A stretch of 64,000 nt of DNA from an uncultured Clostridia bacterium (GCA_946407735.1 CAMJPL010000001.1:152182-216181); one strand, 5' to 3'. Counted from the stretch's first letter, positions 9,015 to 18,562 are shown. The notes: a model not told the origin generated them from the sequence alone. Numbers and translations: made by a program.

Positions 9015-9043
9015 TTGACTAATACAACGGATATGTGTATAAT
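9015..9043 (+). promoter_or_regulatory. sigma-A promoter of SBP1
   Basis: TTGACT, 17-bp spacer, TATAAT; TGTG precedes the -10. Confidence 0.8.
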
Positions 9044-9095
9044 ATATATTATAATATATCAACGCCTGTGATATGAGGATTTCAGGGAGGACATT

Positions 9096-10580
9096 ATGAA
9101 AAAGGCTGTTTACACGACGGCTGCGGCGCTGCTGGCGTGCGTGACTCTGTTTGCCGCCTGCGGCGAATCGGGATCGACCGCGCCGTCCGCACCTGCGGCG
9201 ACAGGACCGTCCGAAACGGCGGCTGACGTGACCGAGACCACGACTACGCAGGACGGTCTGCCTTCGGATCTCGATTTCGGCGGGCAGAAGATACGCTTCG
9301 CCTACCGCTCGTACGATCCGTCCGATATCACGGCCGAGCAGACCGGCGAGCTCGTTGACGACGCCATATTCGAGCGCAACTCGAAGGTTCAGGAGCGCTT
9401 CAACGTCAATTTCGAGTATCAGGAGTTCAATGCGGGAGTCGCCGCCGAACTTCCGCCGCAGATATCCAGCGCTGTCCTCGCCGGGTCGGACGATTACGAC
9501 GTCATCGCCTGGTGCCAGTATTCGACGCTGTCGCAGCTGCCGAAGGGGATCTACAGGGATCTTTCCGGCGCGAAATACCTCGATCTCTCGAATCCGTGGT
9601 GGAATCAGGAATACATGGAGTATCTGCAGATCGGCAACAACCACACCTATTTCCTGATGGGCGATATCTGCCTCTGTGCTCTGAAAAACCTCAGCACCTG
9701 CTTCTTTGACAAGCAGATATACGAGAACTTCTTCGGCTCGCCCGACGACTTCTACCGCGACGTCCTCGACGGCAAGTGGACAGTCGACGTGATGCGCGCC
9801 GACTGCGAGGCGGTCTACTCCGACCTCAACGGCAACAGCAAGGTGGACAAGGAGGATCTGCTCGGCTGCATGACATCGACGATAGCCAACACCGAGCACT
9901 TCGCCTTCGGATGCGACATACGCTTCTCCGAGCGCGATGACAAGGGACATCCCTACATCGTTCTTGACAGCGAGCGCACCGTGCAGCTCGTCGACAAGCT
10001 CAAGCAGCTTTATTACGAGACGAACGGTCTTCTCCGCGTCACCGACGACAAGAACTGGACCGAGGACTCGCACTGCCCGAAGTTCAAGGAAGACACGCTT
10101 CTGTTCATGCCGATATGGATGCAGCACGGCGACCGCCTGCGCGACATGGAATCCGACTTCGGCGTACTGCCTTACCCGAAGCTCGACGAGAGCCAGAGCC
10201 GCTACCGCGCGCTCTATCACGACACCTCGACCATCATCTCGATGCCGCAGACCCTCTCCGACGAGAAGCTCGACATGATCTCCGCGGTTATCGAGGCGAT
10301 GTGCTGCGAGAACATGAACACCGTCATACCGTATTACTATGAGGTCAGCCTCAAGACCAAATATGTCCGCGACGACATCTCGGCGCAGGTCATCGACCTC
10401 ATCCACGACAACGGCACGACCGACTTCATCTACGCCTACAACTACGCCGTGAACTCCCTCGGCACCATCATGCGCACCCTTCTCGGCTCGCAGAAGAAGG
10501 ACTTCGCCTCCACCTACGCGAAGCTTGCTCCGAAGGCCGAGACGCTTCTCGCCGATCTCATCGCGATATACGAGGACTGA
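9096..10580 (+). CDS. extracellular solute-binding lipoprotein SBP1
   Basis: A 494-residue type-1 ABC solute-binding protein. It has a signal peptide and lipobox L-F-A-A-C (Cys22), then a Ser/Thr/Ala/Glu-rich linker. The mature part shares blocks with the other five SBPs here: acidic-Y-D around residue 130, N-P-W-W, M-G-D-I-C, a calcium-loop-like D-L-N-G-N-S-K-V-D (243-251), and P-Y-P-K-L-D-E-S-Q-S near residue 360. Expected role: carbohydrate or oligosaccharide capture at the outer face of the membrane. GGGAGG lies 5 nt before the ATG. It has its own promoter and terminator, and no permease or ATPase gene is nearby, so the partner transporter must be elsewhere. Confidence 0.88.
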   Translation: MKKAVYTTAAALLACVTLFAACGESGSTAPSAPAATGPSETAADVTETTTTQDGLPSDLDFGGQKIRFAYRSYDPSDITAEQTGELVDDAIFERNSKVQERFNVNFEYQEFNAGVAAELPPQISSAVLAGSDDYDVIAWCQYSTLSQLPKGIYRDLSGAKYLDLSNPWWNQEYMEYLQIGNNHTYFLMGDICLCALKNLSTCFFDKQIYENFFGSPDDFYRDVLDGKWTVDVMRADCEAVYSDLNGNSKVDKEDLLGCMTSTIANTEHFAFGCDIRFSERDDKGHPYIVLDSERTVQLVDKLKQLYYETNGLLRVTDDKNWTEDSHCPKFKEDTLLFMPIWMQHGDRLRDMESDFGVLPYPKLDESQSRYRALYHDTSTIISMPQTLSDEKLDMISAVIEAMCCENMNTVIPYYYEVSLKTKYVRDDISAQVIDLIHDNGTTDFIYAYNYAVNSLGTIMRTLLGSQKKDFASTYAKLAPKAETLLADLIAIYED

Positions 10581-10604
10581 TTTAAGGGTAAGACTTGGGA
10601 TATA

Positions 10605-10639
10605 CACAAAACCGCCTCCGGCAGGGAGGCGGTTTTGTG
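10605..10639. terminator. terminator between SBP1 and the convergent hydrolase gene
   Basis: Long stem CACAAAACCGCCTCC paired with GGAGGCGGTTTTGTG; it carries T-rich flanks in both orientations. Confidence 0.85.
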
Positions 10640-10657
10640 ATGTGAGTCGCTGAAAGT

Positions 10658-12354
10658 TCACTCCTCCGTCATCAATACGACGAAATCGTGATCTGTTACG
10701 CCGAAATCCATCGTCTCGTCTCCGCTCATCGAGAAGCTCTCGCTGGTGTCGAGATCATATACAACGATCCTTCCGGCGTCGGCGAGAGGCTCTATCGTCA
10801 CATGCGCCGGGCGTCGGTCACGGAGGGTGTAGTGATGGCTTTCGATCCTGTACGGCAGGTAATATCTGAGATACACGATCTTCACCCTTCCGCCGTCGGC
10901 AGAAAACGCCTTCCGCTGATAACCGTCTATCCGCCTTATATAAGGCGTGACAGCCTCAAAATCGGCTTCTGACAGGGTTTCGAGCGGGATGCCCGAGCAA
11001 AGAGAGAACGATATCGGCGTCCCGTGATCGAGGCTCAGCCTTTCGGCTCTCAGGATCGCCTCGTATTCGGGGCTCACCGCTTTGACGCAGAAGCGGTGCT
11101 TTTTGTCCGTCGCCGAGCGGTCGGGACACCATATCTCATCCGGCAGTGCGCAGCCGTCGGAGCCGCCCTCCCACATCCTTTCGAGCGCGGCCTGCGCCTT
11201 CGAGATGTCTATCGTAAGCTCCGGCGAAGGCAGCAGCGGGCGGTCAGACAGGGAAGAGAATATCCCGTTTATCATATGATACTGCCCGTCGCCCATCGCC
11301 TGCCACGAGACGCATCCCGGCGCGCCGGACAGCAGCGTCATCCACGCCGTGTCGCGGGCGAGAAGCGTTTTCAGCCGCCGTGACGTCTCGTCGTCTTTGT
11401 GCCTGAGCTGAATAGCCTCCCATTCCCCCATGGCGGCGGGAAGACAGGACATCGTGTACATTACGGCGGCGTCGCTTACGGCGGCGTAGTCGATCCAGTC
11501 CCTCGCCCCGCATATATCGGGGTAGTTGTGCAGGGAGAACCAGTCCGGCTTTATCTCCCGCCCCCAGTGGACGGTGTCGTGACCGAGGACGCTGACTCCC
11601 GGGTTGCTTACGCATACCGGAAGATCGGGGGCCAGAGCCTTTATATGCGCCGTCATCTCGCGGTGCCAGTCGATGTAATCGGGCGTGATCTCCCATCGGA
11701 AGGTGTTCATCGGCTCGGCGTGAGGGCCCGCCCAGCCCGATTCGTTCATCAGCTCGACGGAGAAAAGATCGTCCCAGTCTTTCAGCTCGGGTATGATCTC
11801 ATCGAGGAAGAGACGGCAGCACTGACGGACGTCGGGATCGGAAAAGAAGCCCTCGTAGCTTACGATGTCGTCGGTGTTTTCAAGGAACCTCCGCTGAGAT
11901 GGGGAGGCGGCCTTCACCTCGGCGTCGCTCCACAGGCGGCGTCCCCAGTATGTCCTTGTGTACTTCCGGCAGTAAAAGCTGCATTCCGGCTCGGTGAAAA
12001 GGCAGAGCTGCAGCTTTATGCCGAAGGTCCGCGCCTCCTTCATGTATCCTTTGATCAGATCGAGCAGGGGACGGTTCACCCTGCCTCCGATGTCGAGCCC
12101 CTCCCACGCCGGACCGCCGCTGTCGCCGCGCGGGACATGCGGATCGCGGTGCAGCCGTCCTTTTCGGAAATATAGCGGAAGAATTTCCTCCAGACGCTCG
12201 GTGTGCACCGCTGGAACTCGATGAGCGAATCCCCGTGCTGCGACAGATATCCCGAGTCCTCGCCGGCGTACCCGGCGTCGAAATAGCAGCCGAAGCGCCC
12301 TAGCGGGATATACCGTCTGCCGCCGGAGTAAAAGTATCCGTTTCTGATCGCCAT
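10658..12354 (-). pseudogene. cellulase-like (clan-A TIM-barrel) glycoside hydrolase, frameshifted
   Basis: Two overlapping reverse frames together make one protein of about 565 residues. The N-terminal frame starts at 12354 after AGGGGGG and runs to about 12135; the rest is in another frame down to 10658. The join lies at 12129-12139, where restoring one base (for example ATGTTCCC for ATGTCCC) would give continuous I-R-M-F-P-R-G-D-S-G-G. The barrel has L-M-N-E-S-G (acid/base Glu, codon 11741-11743) and A-M-G-E-W-E (candidate nucleophile, 11423-11425), matching the two-glutamate retaining layout of GH5-like enzymes. There is no signal peptide. It lies 24 nt after SBP2, in the same operon, so both probably serve one glycan. 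A real mutation and a consensus error cannot be told apart here. Confidence 0.7.
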
Positions 12355-12378
12355 GCCCGTATCCCCCCTGTGTTTATG

Positions 12379-13833
12379 TCACTGAAGCCAGTCGAAGCTC
12401 GAGTTGAGGCTTTCAAGGACTCCCGTCACGCGGGACTCCACCGAGGCGATGGTCGAGACGAGGGTGTTGTTGTTCTTCGCCACCATGTTCCTGAGCTCGA
12501 CCTTGATGCCTCCCTCGTCGGAGTAGACGCAGGACGGATCGATCACGACCGAGTCGACGATCAGGCGGAGCATCTCGACCGATTCGGCGTTCTGCATGTA
12601 TTTATACGACAGGGCGTTCTCATAGTAGGCGTTGAAGACGCTGTCATAGCTCTCTGAGCCGTAGATGTCGAGGAAGGCGCCCGCGAGCTCGGTCCGATCG
12701 CCGGTCACCGTCACCGGCACGAAGCAGGAGGTGAACTGATCCTGAACATACGAGCGGTAGGACGGCTGGCTCTCGTCGAGCTTCGCCATCGGGATGACGG
12801 TGAACTCGTCCTGCATATCGCGCATGTAGGTCTCGATGCAGTATATCGGCGTGATGAGCATCATGGCGCGTCCGGCGGCGAACATGCCCGACAGCTCCTG
12901 TCCGCGGAAGTTGTCCTTTGATGAGGTGAGCACGAACGATCCGGGACCGCCGTAGTAAAGATTGAGGATGGCGTCGACCGCCTGAGCGTACCGCTCGGTT
13001 TTCGGCTCGAAGGTATAGAATCCGGCGCTGTCGCGGCCGTAGAGCGAAGCGCCGCAGTTCGTCCAGAAGGTGTCGATGCCGGTCCTCGCCCCGGCGGCGA
13101 AGCCGTACAGGTCGTTTATATCATTTTTGCCGTTGCCGTCGAGGTCGGTGTAGATGTCTCTCGATATCTCGGACTGGCGGTCGAAGGTCCAGACGCCGTC
13201 CCTGACGTCGCCGAGCGGGACGTCGAGATCGTATGACGAGAACAGAGCGTTGTTGCATACCGTGACGTAGATGTATCTCAGCATGGATATCGCCGGGGAT
13301 CCGCTCGCGAGATACTGTCCCGATCCGATCTTCATCTCGCTGTTTACGCCCTGCGACCAGTGTCTGGCGGTCAGGTCGAGGTTCGGCAGCTTCGTGAGAT
13401 CGAGAAAATAGCCGTTCACCGAAGCCTGAGCCGCGGCGATCGTCGGCATCCAGCAGACGTCGTACAGCGCTTCTCCCGCCTGGATCGACTTTGTCACGTT
13501 ATCCACAGCCGTGAAATCCTCCGGCCCCACCTGTATCACGTTGAGCGTGACGCCGAGCTTTTCCTCGACCGCTAAATTGCGGCTGTAAACGGCGTCGTTC
13601 ACTATCTCGCCGTTCTGCTCCTCGACGAAGGCCTCGGAGGCGACGTCCGGCATCGCCCATATGCCAAGATTCACCGTTTCGCCGTCGAATCTTATCTCCG
13701 GCTCGGTCTCAGCGGCTGTTTCGGCGGCGGCGCCTGTCTGCTGTGTGTTCCCGGCCGGAGCGGCAGCTTCGCCGCAGGCGGGAAGGATCATGAGTGCCGC
13801 TAAGGCCGGTATAAGCGTTTTGATGATTTTCAT
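12379..13833 (-). CDS. extracellular solute-binding lipoprotein SBP2
   Basis: A 484-residue type-1 SBP. The ATG at 13833 is chosen because ACAGGAGAAAACGAC precedes it and it opens a lipoprotein signal peptide with lipobox I-L-P-A-C (Cys20); the frame runs 8 codons further upstream. A Thr/Ala/Glu linker follows. The family blocks are present: V-N-D-A-V-Y-S-R-N-L-A-V-E-E, the calcium-loop-like D-L-D-G-N-G-K-N-D-I-N-D-L-Y-G-F around residue 230, and P-M-A-K-L-D-E-S-Q. It is the first gene of an operon with the frameshifted glycoside hydrolase. Role inferred: oligosaccharide binding for an ABC importer encoded elsewhere. Confidence 0.88.
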   Translation of the reverse strand: MKIIKTLIPALAALMILPACGEAAAPAGNTQQTGAAAETAAETEPEIRFDGETVNLGIWAMPDVASEAFVEEQNGEIVNDAVYSRNLAVEEKLGVTLNVIQVGPEDFTAVDNVTKSIQAGEALYDVCWMPTIAAAQASVNGYFLDLTKLPNLDLTARHWSQGVNSEMKIGSGQYLASGSPAISMLRYIYVTVCNNALFSSYDLDVPLGDVRDGVWTFDRQSEISRDIYTDLDGNGKNDINDLYGFAAGARTGIDTFWTNCGASLYGRDSAGFYTFEPKTERYAQAVDAILNLYYGGPGSFVLTSSKDNFRGQELSGMFAAGRAMMLITPIYCIETYMRDMQDEFTVIPMAKLDESQPSYRSYVQDQFTSCFVPVTVTGDRTELAGAFLDIYGSESYDSVFNAYYENALSYKYMQNAESVEMLRLIVDSVVIDPSCVYSDEGGIKVELRNMVAKNNNTLVSTIASVESRVTGVLESLNSSFDWLQ

Positions 13834-13880
13834 GTCGTTTTCTCCTGTAATTGTCAAAATGCAGTCATAAGACAGCTATT

Positions 13881-13909
13881 ATTATACCACAGGCGGCTCA
13901 CGCTGTCAA
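13881..13909 (-). promoter_or_regulatory. consensus sigma-A promoter of the SBP2 operon
   Basis: TTGACA, 17-bp spacer, TATAAT reading leftward, 48 bp before the start; TGTGG precedes the -10. Confidence 0.85.
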
Positions 13910-13946
13910 CACAGTAAATATATACACGGATCGAGGAAAAGAATAC

Positions 13947-13970
13947 GACGGCTTTCCGGAGAAAGCCGTC
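13947..13970 (-). terminator. hairpin after the corrinoid protein gene
   Basis: GACGGCTTTC and GAAAGCCGTC around a 4-nt loop, 25 bp past the stop and upstream of the SBP2 promoter. The T tract is short. Confidence 0.6.
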
Positions 13971-13994
13971 GCTGTTATTTATGTCCTTATCTGC

Positions 13995-14636
13995 TTACAT
14001 TCTTCCCTCGCAGATCGCCAGAGCCACGTCGGCGGCGGAGGCGGCGTCGGAAGTGTAGTAGTCTGCGCCGATCTCGTCGCAGAAGGCCTGCGTGATCGGA
14101 GCGCCGCCGACCATGATCTTCACCTTGTCGCGGATGCCCTGCTTCTTGCACTCCTCGACGACGTTCTTCATCTCGACCATCGTGGTGGTGAGAAGCGCCG
14201 AGCAGCAGATGATCTGCGCGTTGTTTTCGATGGCCGCCTGAACGTACTGCTCGGGGGAGACGTCGACGCCGAGGTCGACGCAGGTCATGCCCTTGCCCTC
14301 GATCATCATCTTGACGAGGTTCTTTCCTATATCGTGGAGGTCGCCCTTGACGGTTCCGATGACCGCGGTGCCCTTGCTCTGTACGCCCTCGGCGACGAGC
14401 AGCGGACGGAGGATCGAGGTGCCGGCGTTCATGGCGCGGGCGGCGACGAGGACTTCGGGGACGAAGACTTCGTTGTTCTTGAACTTCTCACCGATGATGT
14501 TCATTCCGGCGATAAGGCCCTGCTCGAGGATATCCTGCGGCTTTATGCCCTCCTCGAGAGCCTTGTTTACGGCTTCCTTTACCTTGGGTGAACGGCCCGA
14601 CTGCAGGGCGGTGCTGATATCATCAAGAATGCTCAT
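13995..14636 (-). CDS. corrinoid protein (methyltransferase cobalamin-binding subunit)
   Basis: A 213-residue methyl-carrier protein of the MtbC/MtmC/MtaC type. An N-terminal four-helix cap (about 1-85) precedes the Rossmann B12 domain, which has the base-off/His-on signature G-T-V-K-G-D-L-H-D-I-G-K-N (His in D-x-H-x-x-G) and later G-G-A-P-I-T-Q. It would carry a methyl group on cobalt from a substrate-specific methyltransferase to a second methyltransferase. Neither partner is adjacent, but two URO-D/MtaA-superfamily genes are at 26.5 and 38.1 kb. Usual bacterial substrates for such systems are methoxyaromatics, methylamines, betaines or methanol; which one applies here is unknown. It is monocistronic, with AAAGGA upstream of the start. 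Confidence 0.92.
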   Translation of the reverse strand: MSILDDISTALQSGRSPKVKEAVNKALEEGIKPQDILEQGLIAGMNIIGEKFKNNEVFVPEVLVAARAMNAGTSILRPLLVAEGVQSKGTAVIGTVKGDLHDIGKNLVKMMIEGKGMTCVDLGVDVSPEQYVQAAIENNAQIICCSALLTTTMVEMKNVVEECKKQGIRDKVKIMVGGAPITQAFCDEIGADYYTSDAASAADVALAICEGRM

Positions 14637-14674
14637 ATATCATTGTTCCTTTCGTTTGACTTTGGATTTACTAT

Positions 14675-14703
14675 ATTGTACCACTAATCGACGCGGAAAT
14701 CTA
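14675..14703 (-). promoter_or_regulatory. probable promoter of the corrinoid protein gene
   Basis: TAGATT, 17-bp spacer, TACAAT reading leftward, with GTGG before the -10. The -35 is imperfect. Confidence 0.55.
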
Positions 14704-14754
14704 TAATATATTTGTTTTTTTTTGTAATATATTTACCACGCTTTTTCATCAGAG

Positions 14755-14788
14755 AACAAAAATCATCCCGGCGGGATCCGCCGGGATG
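14755..14788 (-). terminator. terminator of the NYN-domain gene
   Basis: CATCCCGGCGG paired with CCGCCGGGATG, followed on the minus strand by ATTTTTG. Confidence 0.85.
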
Positions 14789-14800
14789 AGATGGTATGCG

Positions 14801-17704
14801 TTATTCGGGAATGGTCTTATCGGCAGGCTCTTCGGTGATATCCGCCGTGTCATCGCCGGTAACGGCGGGTTCGGGAATATCATTTTCCGCCGGAGCGTCT
14901 GCTGACGCCTCTGCTGACGTATCTGCCGGAGCCTCTGCTGAAACTTCAGCAATCGTTTCGGTCACGGTTTCGACAGGCGTGCTGTCCGGCACCGATTCCG
15001 CTGCGGTATCTGCCGGAGCTTCCGTCATGGCATCTGCCGGGACTTCTGCAGCGGCGTCTGTCTGAGCTTCCGCAGGAGTTTCCGTTGAAACATCCGCTGA
15101 AGCCTCAGGTTCGGAAGAAGCTTCCTCGCTTATCGCTTCCGGAGCTTCGAGAGCGGTCGTGTCCGTCTCCTGCGCCGGAGCTTCGGCGGCAGGGGCTTCG
15201 ACCGGAGTCTCGACCGGCGTTTCGTCAGCCTGAGCGGTGTCAGCCGGGGCTTCATCAGCCGGAGCTTCGTCAGCTGAAGCTTCGTCAGCTGAAGCTTCCA
15301 CGCCGGCCTTTTCCCAGTCGACGACGATGACCTTGACGTCGGGATTGTCGCCGACCGTCTGATGGTTCTGCGAGATTATCCCGGATTCTATCAGCTTTCT
15401 CAGCGCGTCGGCCACCGCGGATTTCGGCAGCTTGTTCACCCTCGACACGGCGTCGACCGTGCCTCGGAAGGTCGGCTGAGCGGGGCGCTCACGCGTACGG
15501 CTCACCTCGGCGAGATATCTGAGATTGGAGATGATCATATCCCCTATCTCCTCGGGAGGAGGAAGTCTGCGCTTCTTTTTCTCCTTCTCGGGAGCGTCTT
15601 TTTCGGGAGCCTCTTCCGCCGGTGTCTCCGCTTTGTCGGAGGTCTGCTCCGTTTCAGCGGCGGTGTCCCCGGTCTCGGTATTCACGGGATCCGGGAGCTC
15701 TTCGGCGGTGAGAACGGCTTCGGCAGCGGCTGCTTCCGCCTTTTCCTCCGGTATCGCTTCGACGGACGGAGCCTCGGACGCTTCGGCGGCGGATTCTTCC
15801 AACGCTGATATCTCAGGCTCGGGAGCCGCCTGTACTTCTGCGACGGCTTCTGCAGCTGCTTCGGCAGTCTCGGCAGCGGCTGCGGGTTCCGACACTTCGG
15901 CTGTCACCGGCTCATCGGCGGCAGCTTCCGGCGCGGCTTCGGCTTCCGCGATTTCGGCGGAGTCTGATCCCTGAGCTTCGGCGGCTTCGGTGTCAACCGC
16001 TTCGGATTTGTCTGATGTCTTCCTTCTGCGGCGTCTGCGGCGCTTCTTCGGAGCGTCGTCCTCCGGCTCTTCGCCGACAGGCGAATCGCTCACAGGAGCG
16101 GCTTCGGCATCGGCAGTATCGGCTGCCATATCGGGCTCGGGAATCTTTTCTGCGGCGGATGCAACCGTTATCGGCGGCATGGGCGGCATGCTCGATGCGT
16201 AGGCTCCGGCAATCGAGACCGAGCCGTCTGTGACGACGCTCTGAGTCGCGATGACCGGCTTTTCCTCCTCCGGCTTTTTCTCGGCTTCGGGAGCCGCGGC
16301 CTTTTCGCGGTTGATCTTCTCGATTATGTCGCTCACGACGTCGGCCTGGCTCTTTTTCACCGGTCTCGCCGCGCGTTCCTGACGCTCTGGCTTTGTCGCC
16401 TCCGGCTTTGTCGTCTCAGACTTTGCCGCCTCAGGCTTTGCCGCTTCGTGTCTGGATGTCTCGGCTGTGGCGGCCGCTTCGGCGGGCTCAGCCGATTCGA
16501 TAGGCTGAGGCATATCGGATGGATGAGATTTTTCTTCCGCCTGACGCTTTTCAGCGGACGAGTCCTTTCTGGACTTTCTCTCTGATGTCTTTTCCGGCTG
16601 CTTTTCCGGGTCGGAACTTATCTTTGAAGCCCTTCCGGCTTTGGACGGAGCCGATTCCGCCGGGGCGGCGGAAGCTTTGTCGGCTTCGGCTGAGGCTTTC
16701 TCAGGCTGAGGCTTTTCGGGAGCTGACGCGGCTTTTTTGCTCTGCTGCGCCTTTTTCTCCTTATTCGCTTCCTTTGATTCCTTCGGCTCCTGCTTCTTCT
16801 CGGGCTTTTCGGGCTTCGCGGCCTTCTTCTGGCTGTCGGACTCGAATCTGGTCTCGGCCTTTTTGTCGGTCTTTCTGTCGGACGCCGGTTTTATCCCGGC
16901 TTCCTTTTCCTGCTTTTGGGGCTGCTCGGACTTTATCGCCGGCTTCTTTTCGCCCGCTTTGGACTTTTTGTCGTCCGTTTTCTTTTCTTTATCCGCTTTT
17001 TCCGGCTTTTTCGCCGTTACGGCTTCCTGCTTTGACGCGGATGCCTTTTCCTGCTGCTTTTTCTGCCTGCCGGCGCTCCTGCCGCCGTCGAACGGCTTTT
17101 CCGACGCCTTCTTATCTGACGCCGGCTTTGCCGCCGAAGCCCTTGGCTGACGGCCGCCGCGCGAGAATAACCCGCGGCGCTCGGACACGCCGACTGCCGG
17201 GACCTCGAAGACCTCGCTCGCGGTATTTCTCAGCTGCTGCGACAGGGCGTCCCTGACGGCGTAGATCACGACCGGCTTGTTCAGCCTGTTCATGATGAAG
17301 CTCACGGCGCTCGAGAAATGCCCGTCGCCGGTGAATATGACGTAGACGTCGATATCCGGCCGCGAAACGGTCTTCTGATAGATGTGGTCGAGCATGATGA
17401 AATCGGTGAAGTCCTTCGTGATGTGAGGAGAGCTGTTCTGAGTCTCGATTATCACGTTGGTGACTTCTCGTATATGCGCGATCTCGGCCCTGAGGGAAGG
17501 ATTCGAGAAATCGGCGAATACGACGATCTCCTGCAGATCGTATTTGGCGTTGAGCTCGTCTCTCCAGCCCTTTATATCGGGACGGATATGATAGAGATTG
17601 TCGAGCGCTATATACCAGTGCTCGAAATCGACGAACGCCACCGCCTTCGGCTTTTCCTTTGTAACCGCAGGCTTTTTCTTGCGGATCAGAAAGTCAAAAA
17701 ACAT
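14801..17704 (-). CDS. NYN/PIN-like RNase-domain protein with a very long disordered linker and C-terminal winged-helix-like domain
   Basis: A 967-residue protein. The N-terminal ~170 residues form a NYN (LabA/DUF88) domain with acidic residues in F-V-D-F-E-H, D-F-T-D-F and F-T-G-D-G-H-F, the layout of PIN-fold ribonucleases. About 500 residues of Lys/Glu/Ala/Pro-rich low complexity follow, with a basic cluster P-K-K-R-R-R-R-R-R-R-K near 555. A compact folded segment (about 705-800; R-L-P-P-P-E-E-I-G-D-M-I to V-D-W-E-K-A) resembles a winged helix, and an A-D-E-A-P repeat tail ends the protein. The ATG at 17704 follows GGAGGTGAT by about 10 nt; an in-frame GTG inside that SD is less likely. 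An RNA-processing or RNP-scaffold role is inferred from the RNase-E-like basic linker. Nothing shows that it is secreted. Confidence 0.85.
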   Translation of the reverse strand: MFFDFLIRKKKPAVTKEKPKAVAFVDFEHWYIALDNLYHIRPDIKGWRDELNAKYDLQEIVVFADFSNPSLRAEIAHIREVTNVIIETQNSSPHITKDFTDFIMLDHIYQKTVSRPDIDVYVIFTGDGHFSSAVSFIMNRLNKPVVIYAVRDALSQQLRNTASEVFEVPAVGVSERRGLFSRGGRQPRASAAKPASDKKASEKPFDGGRSAGRQKKQQEKASASKQEAVTAKKPEKADKEKKTDDKKSKAGEKKPAIKSEQPQKQEKEAGIKPASDRKTDKKAETRFESDSQKKAAKPEKPEKKQEPKESKEANKEKKAQQSKKAASAPEKPQPEKASAEADKASAAPAESAPSKAGRASKISSDPEKQPEKTSERKSRKDSSAEKRQAEEKSHPSDMPQPIESAEPAEAAATAETSRHEAAKPEAAKSETTKPEATKPERQERAARPVKKSQADVVSDIIEKINREKAAAPEAEKKPEEEKPVIATQSVVTDGSVSIAGAYASSMPPMPPITVASAAEKIPEPDMAADTADAEAAPVSDSPVGEEPEDDAPKKRRRRRRRKTSDKSEAVDTEAAEAQGSDSAEIAEAEAAPEAAADEPVTAEVSEPAAAAETAEAAAEAVAEVQAAPEPEISALEESAAEASEAPSVEAIPEEKAEAAAAEAVLTAEELPDPVNTETGDTAAETEQTSDKAETPAEEAPEKDAPEKEKKKRRLPPPEEIGDMIISNLRYLAEVSRTRERPAQPTFRGTVDAVSRVNKLPKSAVADALRKLIESGIISQNHQTVGDNPDVKVIVVDWEKAGVEASADEASADEAPADEAPADTAQADETPVETPVEAPAAEAPAQETDTTALEAPEAISEEASSEPEASADVSTETPAEAQTDAAAEVPADAMTEAPADTAAESVPDSTPVETVTETIAEVSAEAPADTSAEASADAPAENDIPEPAVTGDDTADITEEPADKTIPE

Positions 17705-17747
17705 ACCTTTCGGTATCACCTCCGTTAAAAAAGCCGGAGGATTTTAC

Positions 17748-17841
17748 GGGGGATAAGTGTCCCCCGACAATTCCGGGAGCGTAACCTCCCGGACCGCCGG
17801 AATACAGGCAAGGGGGACGCCTCAAATGAAATGCGTCCCCC
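17748..17841. other. cluster of three GC-rich hairpins between rubrerythrin and the NYN gene
   Basis: GGGGGA/TCCCCC (17748-17765), TCCGGGAG/CTCCCGGA (17772-17793) and GGGGGACGC/GCGTCCCCC (17812-17841) stand in a row. None has a strong T tract. They may stop rubrerythrin transcription, protect its 3' end, or belong to the 5' leader of the NYN mRNA. Confidence 0.6.
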
Positions 17842-17957
17842 ATACGTCCCGTATAACTTTTTGTCGCTTTATTCGTTTATTCGTGAGGAAAATGAGCGAA
17901 TCCGGATCAAAAAACCGTGTTATCGGGACCGGCGGGGAAAACTGTGCATCCTCAGGC

Positions 17958-18491
17958 TTACTTCTGAATTTCGAAGTATCCCTGCGGGTGGGCGCATACG
18001 GGACATTTTTCCGGCGGCTTCTTGCCGACGCAGACGTAGCCGCAGTTGGAGCATTTCCAGACGGTCACGTCGTCCGATATGTAAACGGTGTCGGTGTTAA
18101 GTTTTTCCAGCCAGGCGCGGTAGCGTTCCTCATGATGCTTCTCGATGTCGGCCACGGCGCGGAAGAGACGGGCGATCTCATCAAAGCCCTCCTCCTCGGC
18201 GATTCTGGCGAATTCGGGGTACATCTCGGTCCATTCCCCGTGCTCGCCGTCGGCTGCCAGACCCAGATTGGTCACGGTATCGGCGACGGCGCCGTTTGGC
18301 TGCAGGAGCTTGTACCAGATCTTGGCGTGCTCCTTCTCGTTGTCTGCGGTCTCCTCGAAGATCTTTGAGATCTCGATGTAACCTGCTTTTTTCGCCGCGG
18401 AGGCATAGTATGTGTATTTGTTTCTCGCCTGGCTCTCGCCGGCGAAGGCGGCCATCAGATTGGCCTCGGTTCTCGTGCCTTTAAGTTCCAT
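17958..18491 (-). CDS. rubrerythrin
   Basis: A 177-residue peroxide-reducing protein. The N-terminal ferritin-like four-helix domain has two E-x-x-H-type diiron motifs (E-K-E-H, then E-K-H-H), and the C-terminal rubredoxin domain has W-K-C-S-N-C-G-Y and K-C-P-V-C, giving the Fe(SCys)4 site. It reduces H2O2 to water with electrons from rubredoxin or NADH reductases; the flavodiiron/rubredoxin/reductase fusion at 54 kb could be a functional partner. Length and domain order are typical. It appears monocistronic, and a perfect palindrome overlaps its promoter region, suggesting repression of a PerR-like kind. Confidence 0.95.
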   Translation of the reverse strand: MELKGTRTEANLMAAFAGESQARNKYTYYASAAKKAGYIEISKIFEETADNEKEHAKIWYKLLQPNGAVADTVTNLGLAADGEHGEWTEMYPEFARIAEEEGFDEIARLFRAVADIEKHHEERYRAWLEKLNTDTVYISDDVTVWKCSNCGYVCVGKKPPEKCPVCAHPQGYFEIQK

Positions 18492-18562
18492 AGATATTAC
18501 CTCCCGTCAGGGATTATGCGGGTCCGGCGGCGTCCCTCGCGCCGTGTCGCCTCGCAGATAAT

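Noticed and set aside
9009-10661. 550-codon reverse open frame
   Set aside because: Lies entirely opposite SBP1 with its promoter, signal peptide and terminator; composition is that of a shadow frame.
15230-15300. CRISPR-like or satellite repeats
   Set aside because: Short repeats here encode the A-D-E-A-P tail of the NYN protein; there are no spacers or palindromic repeat units.
16519-17256. 245-codon forward open frame in the NYN gene
   Set aside because: Pro/Arg/Ser-rich reverse complement of the Lys/Glu/Ala-rich linker; no SD and no conserved features.
17748-17841. Riboswitch for the NYN or rubrerythrin gene
   Set aside because: Three simple hairpins without any conserved riboswitch core; better described as terminators or mRNA-stability hairpins.
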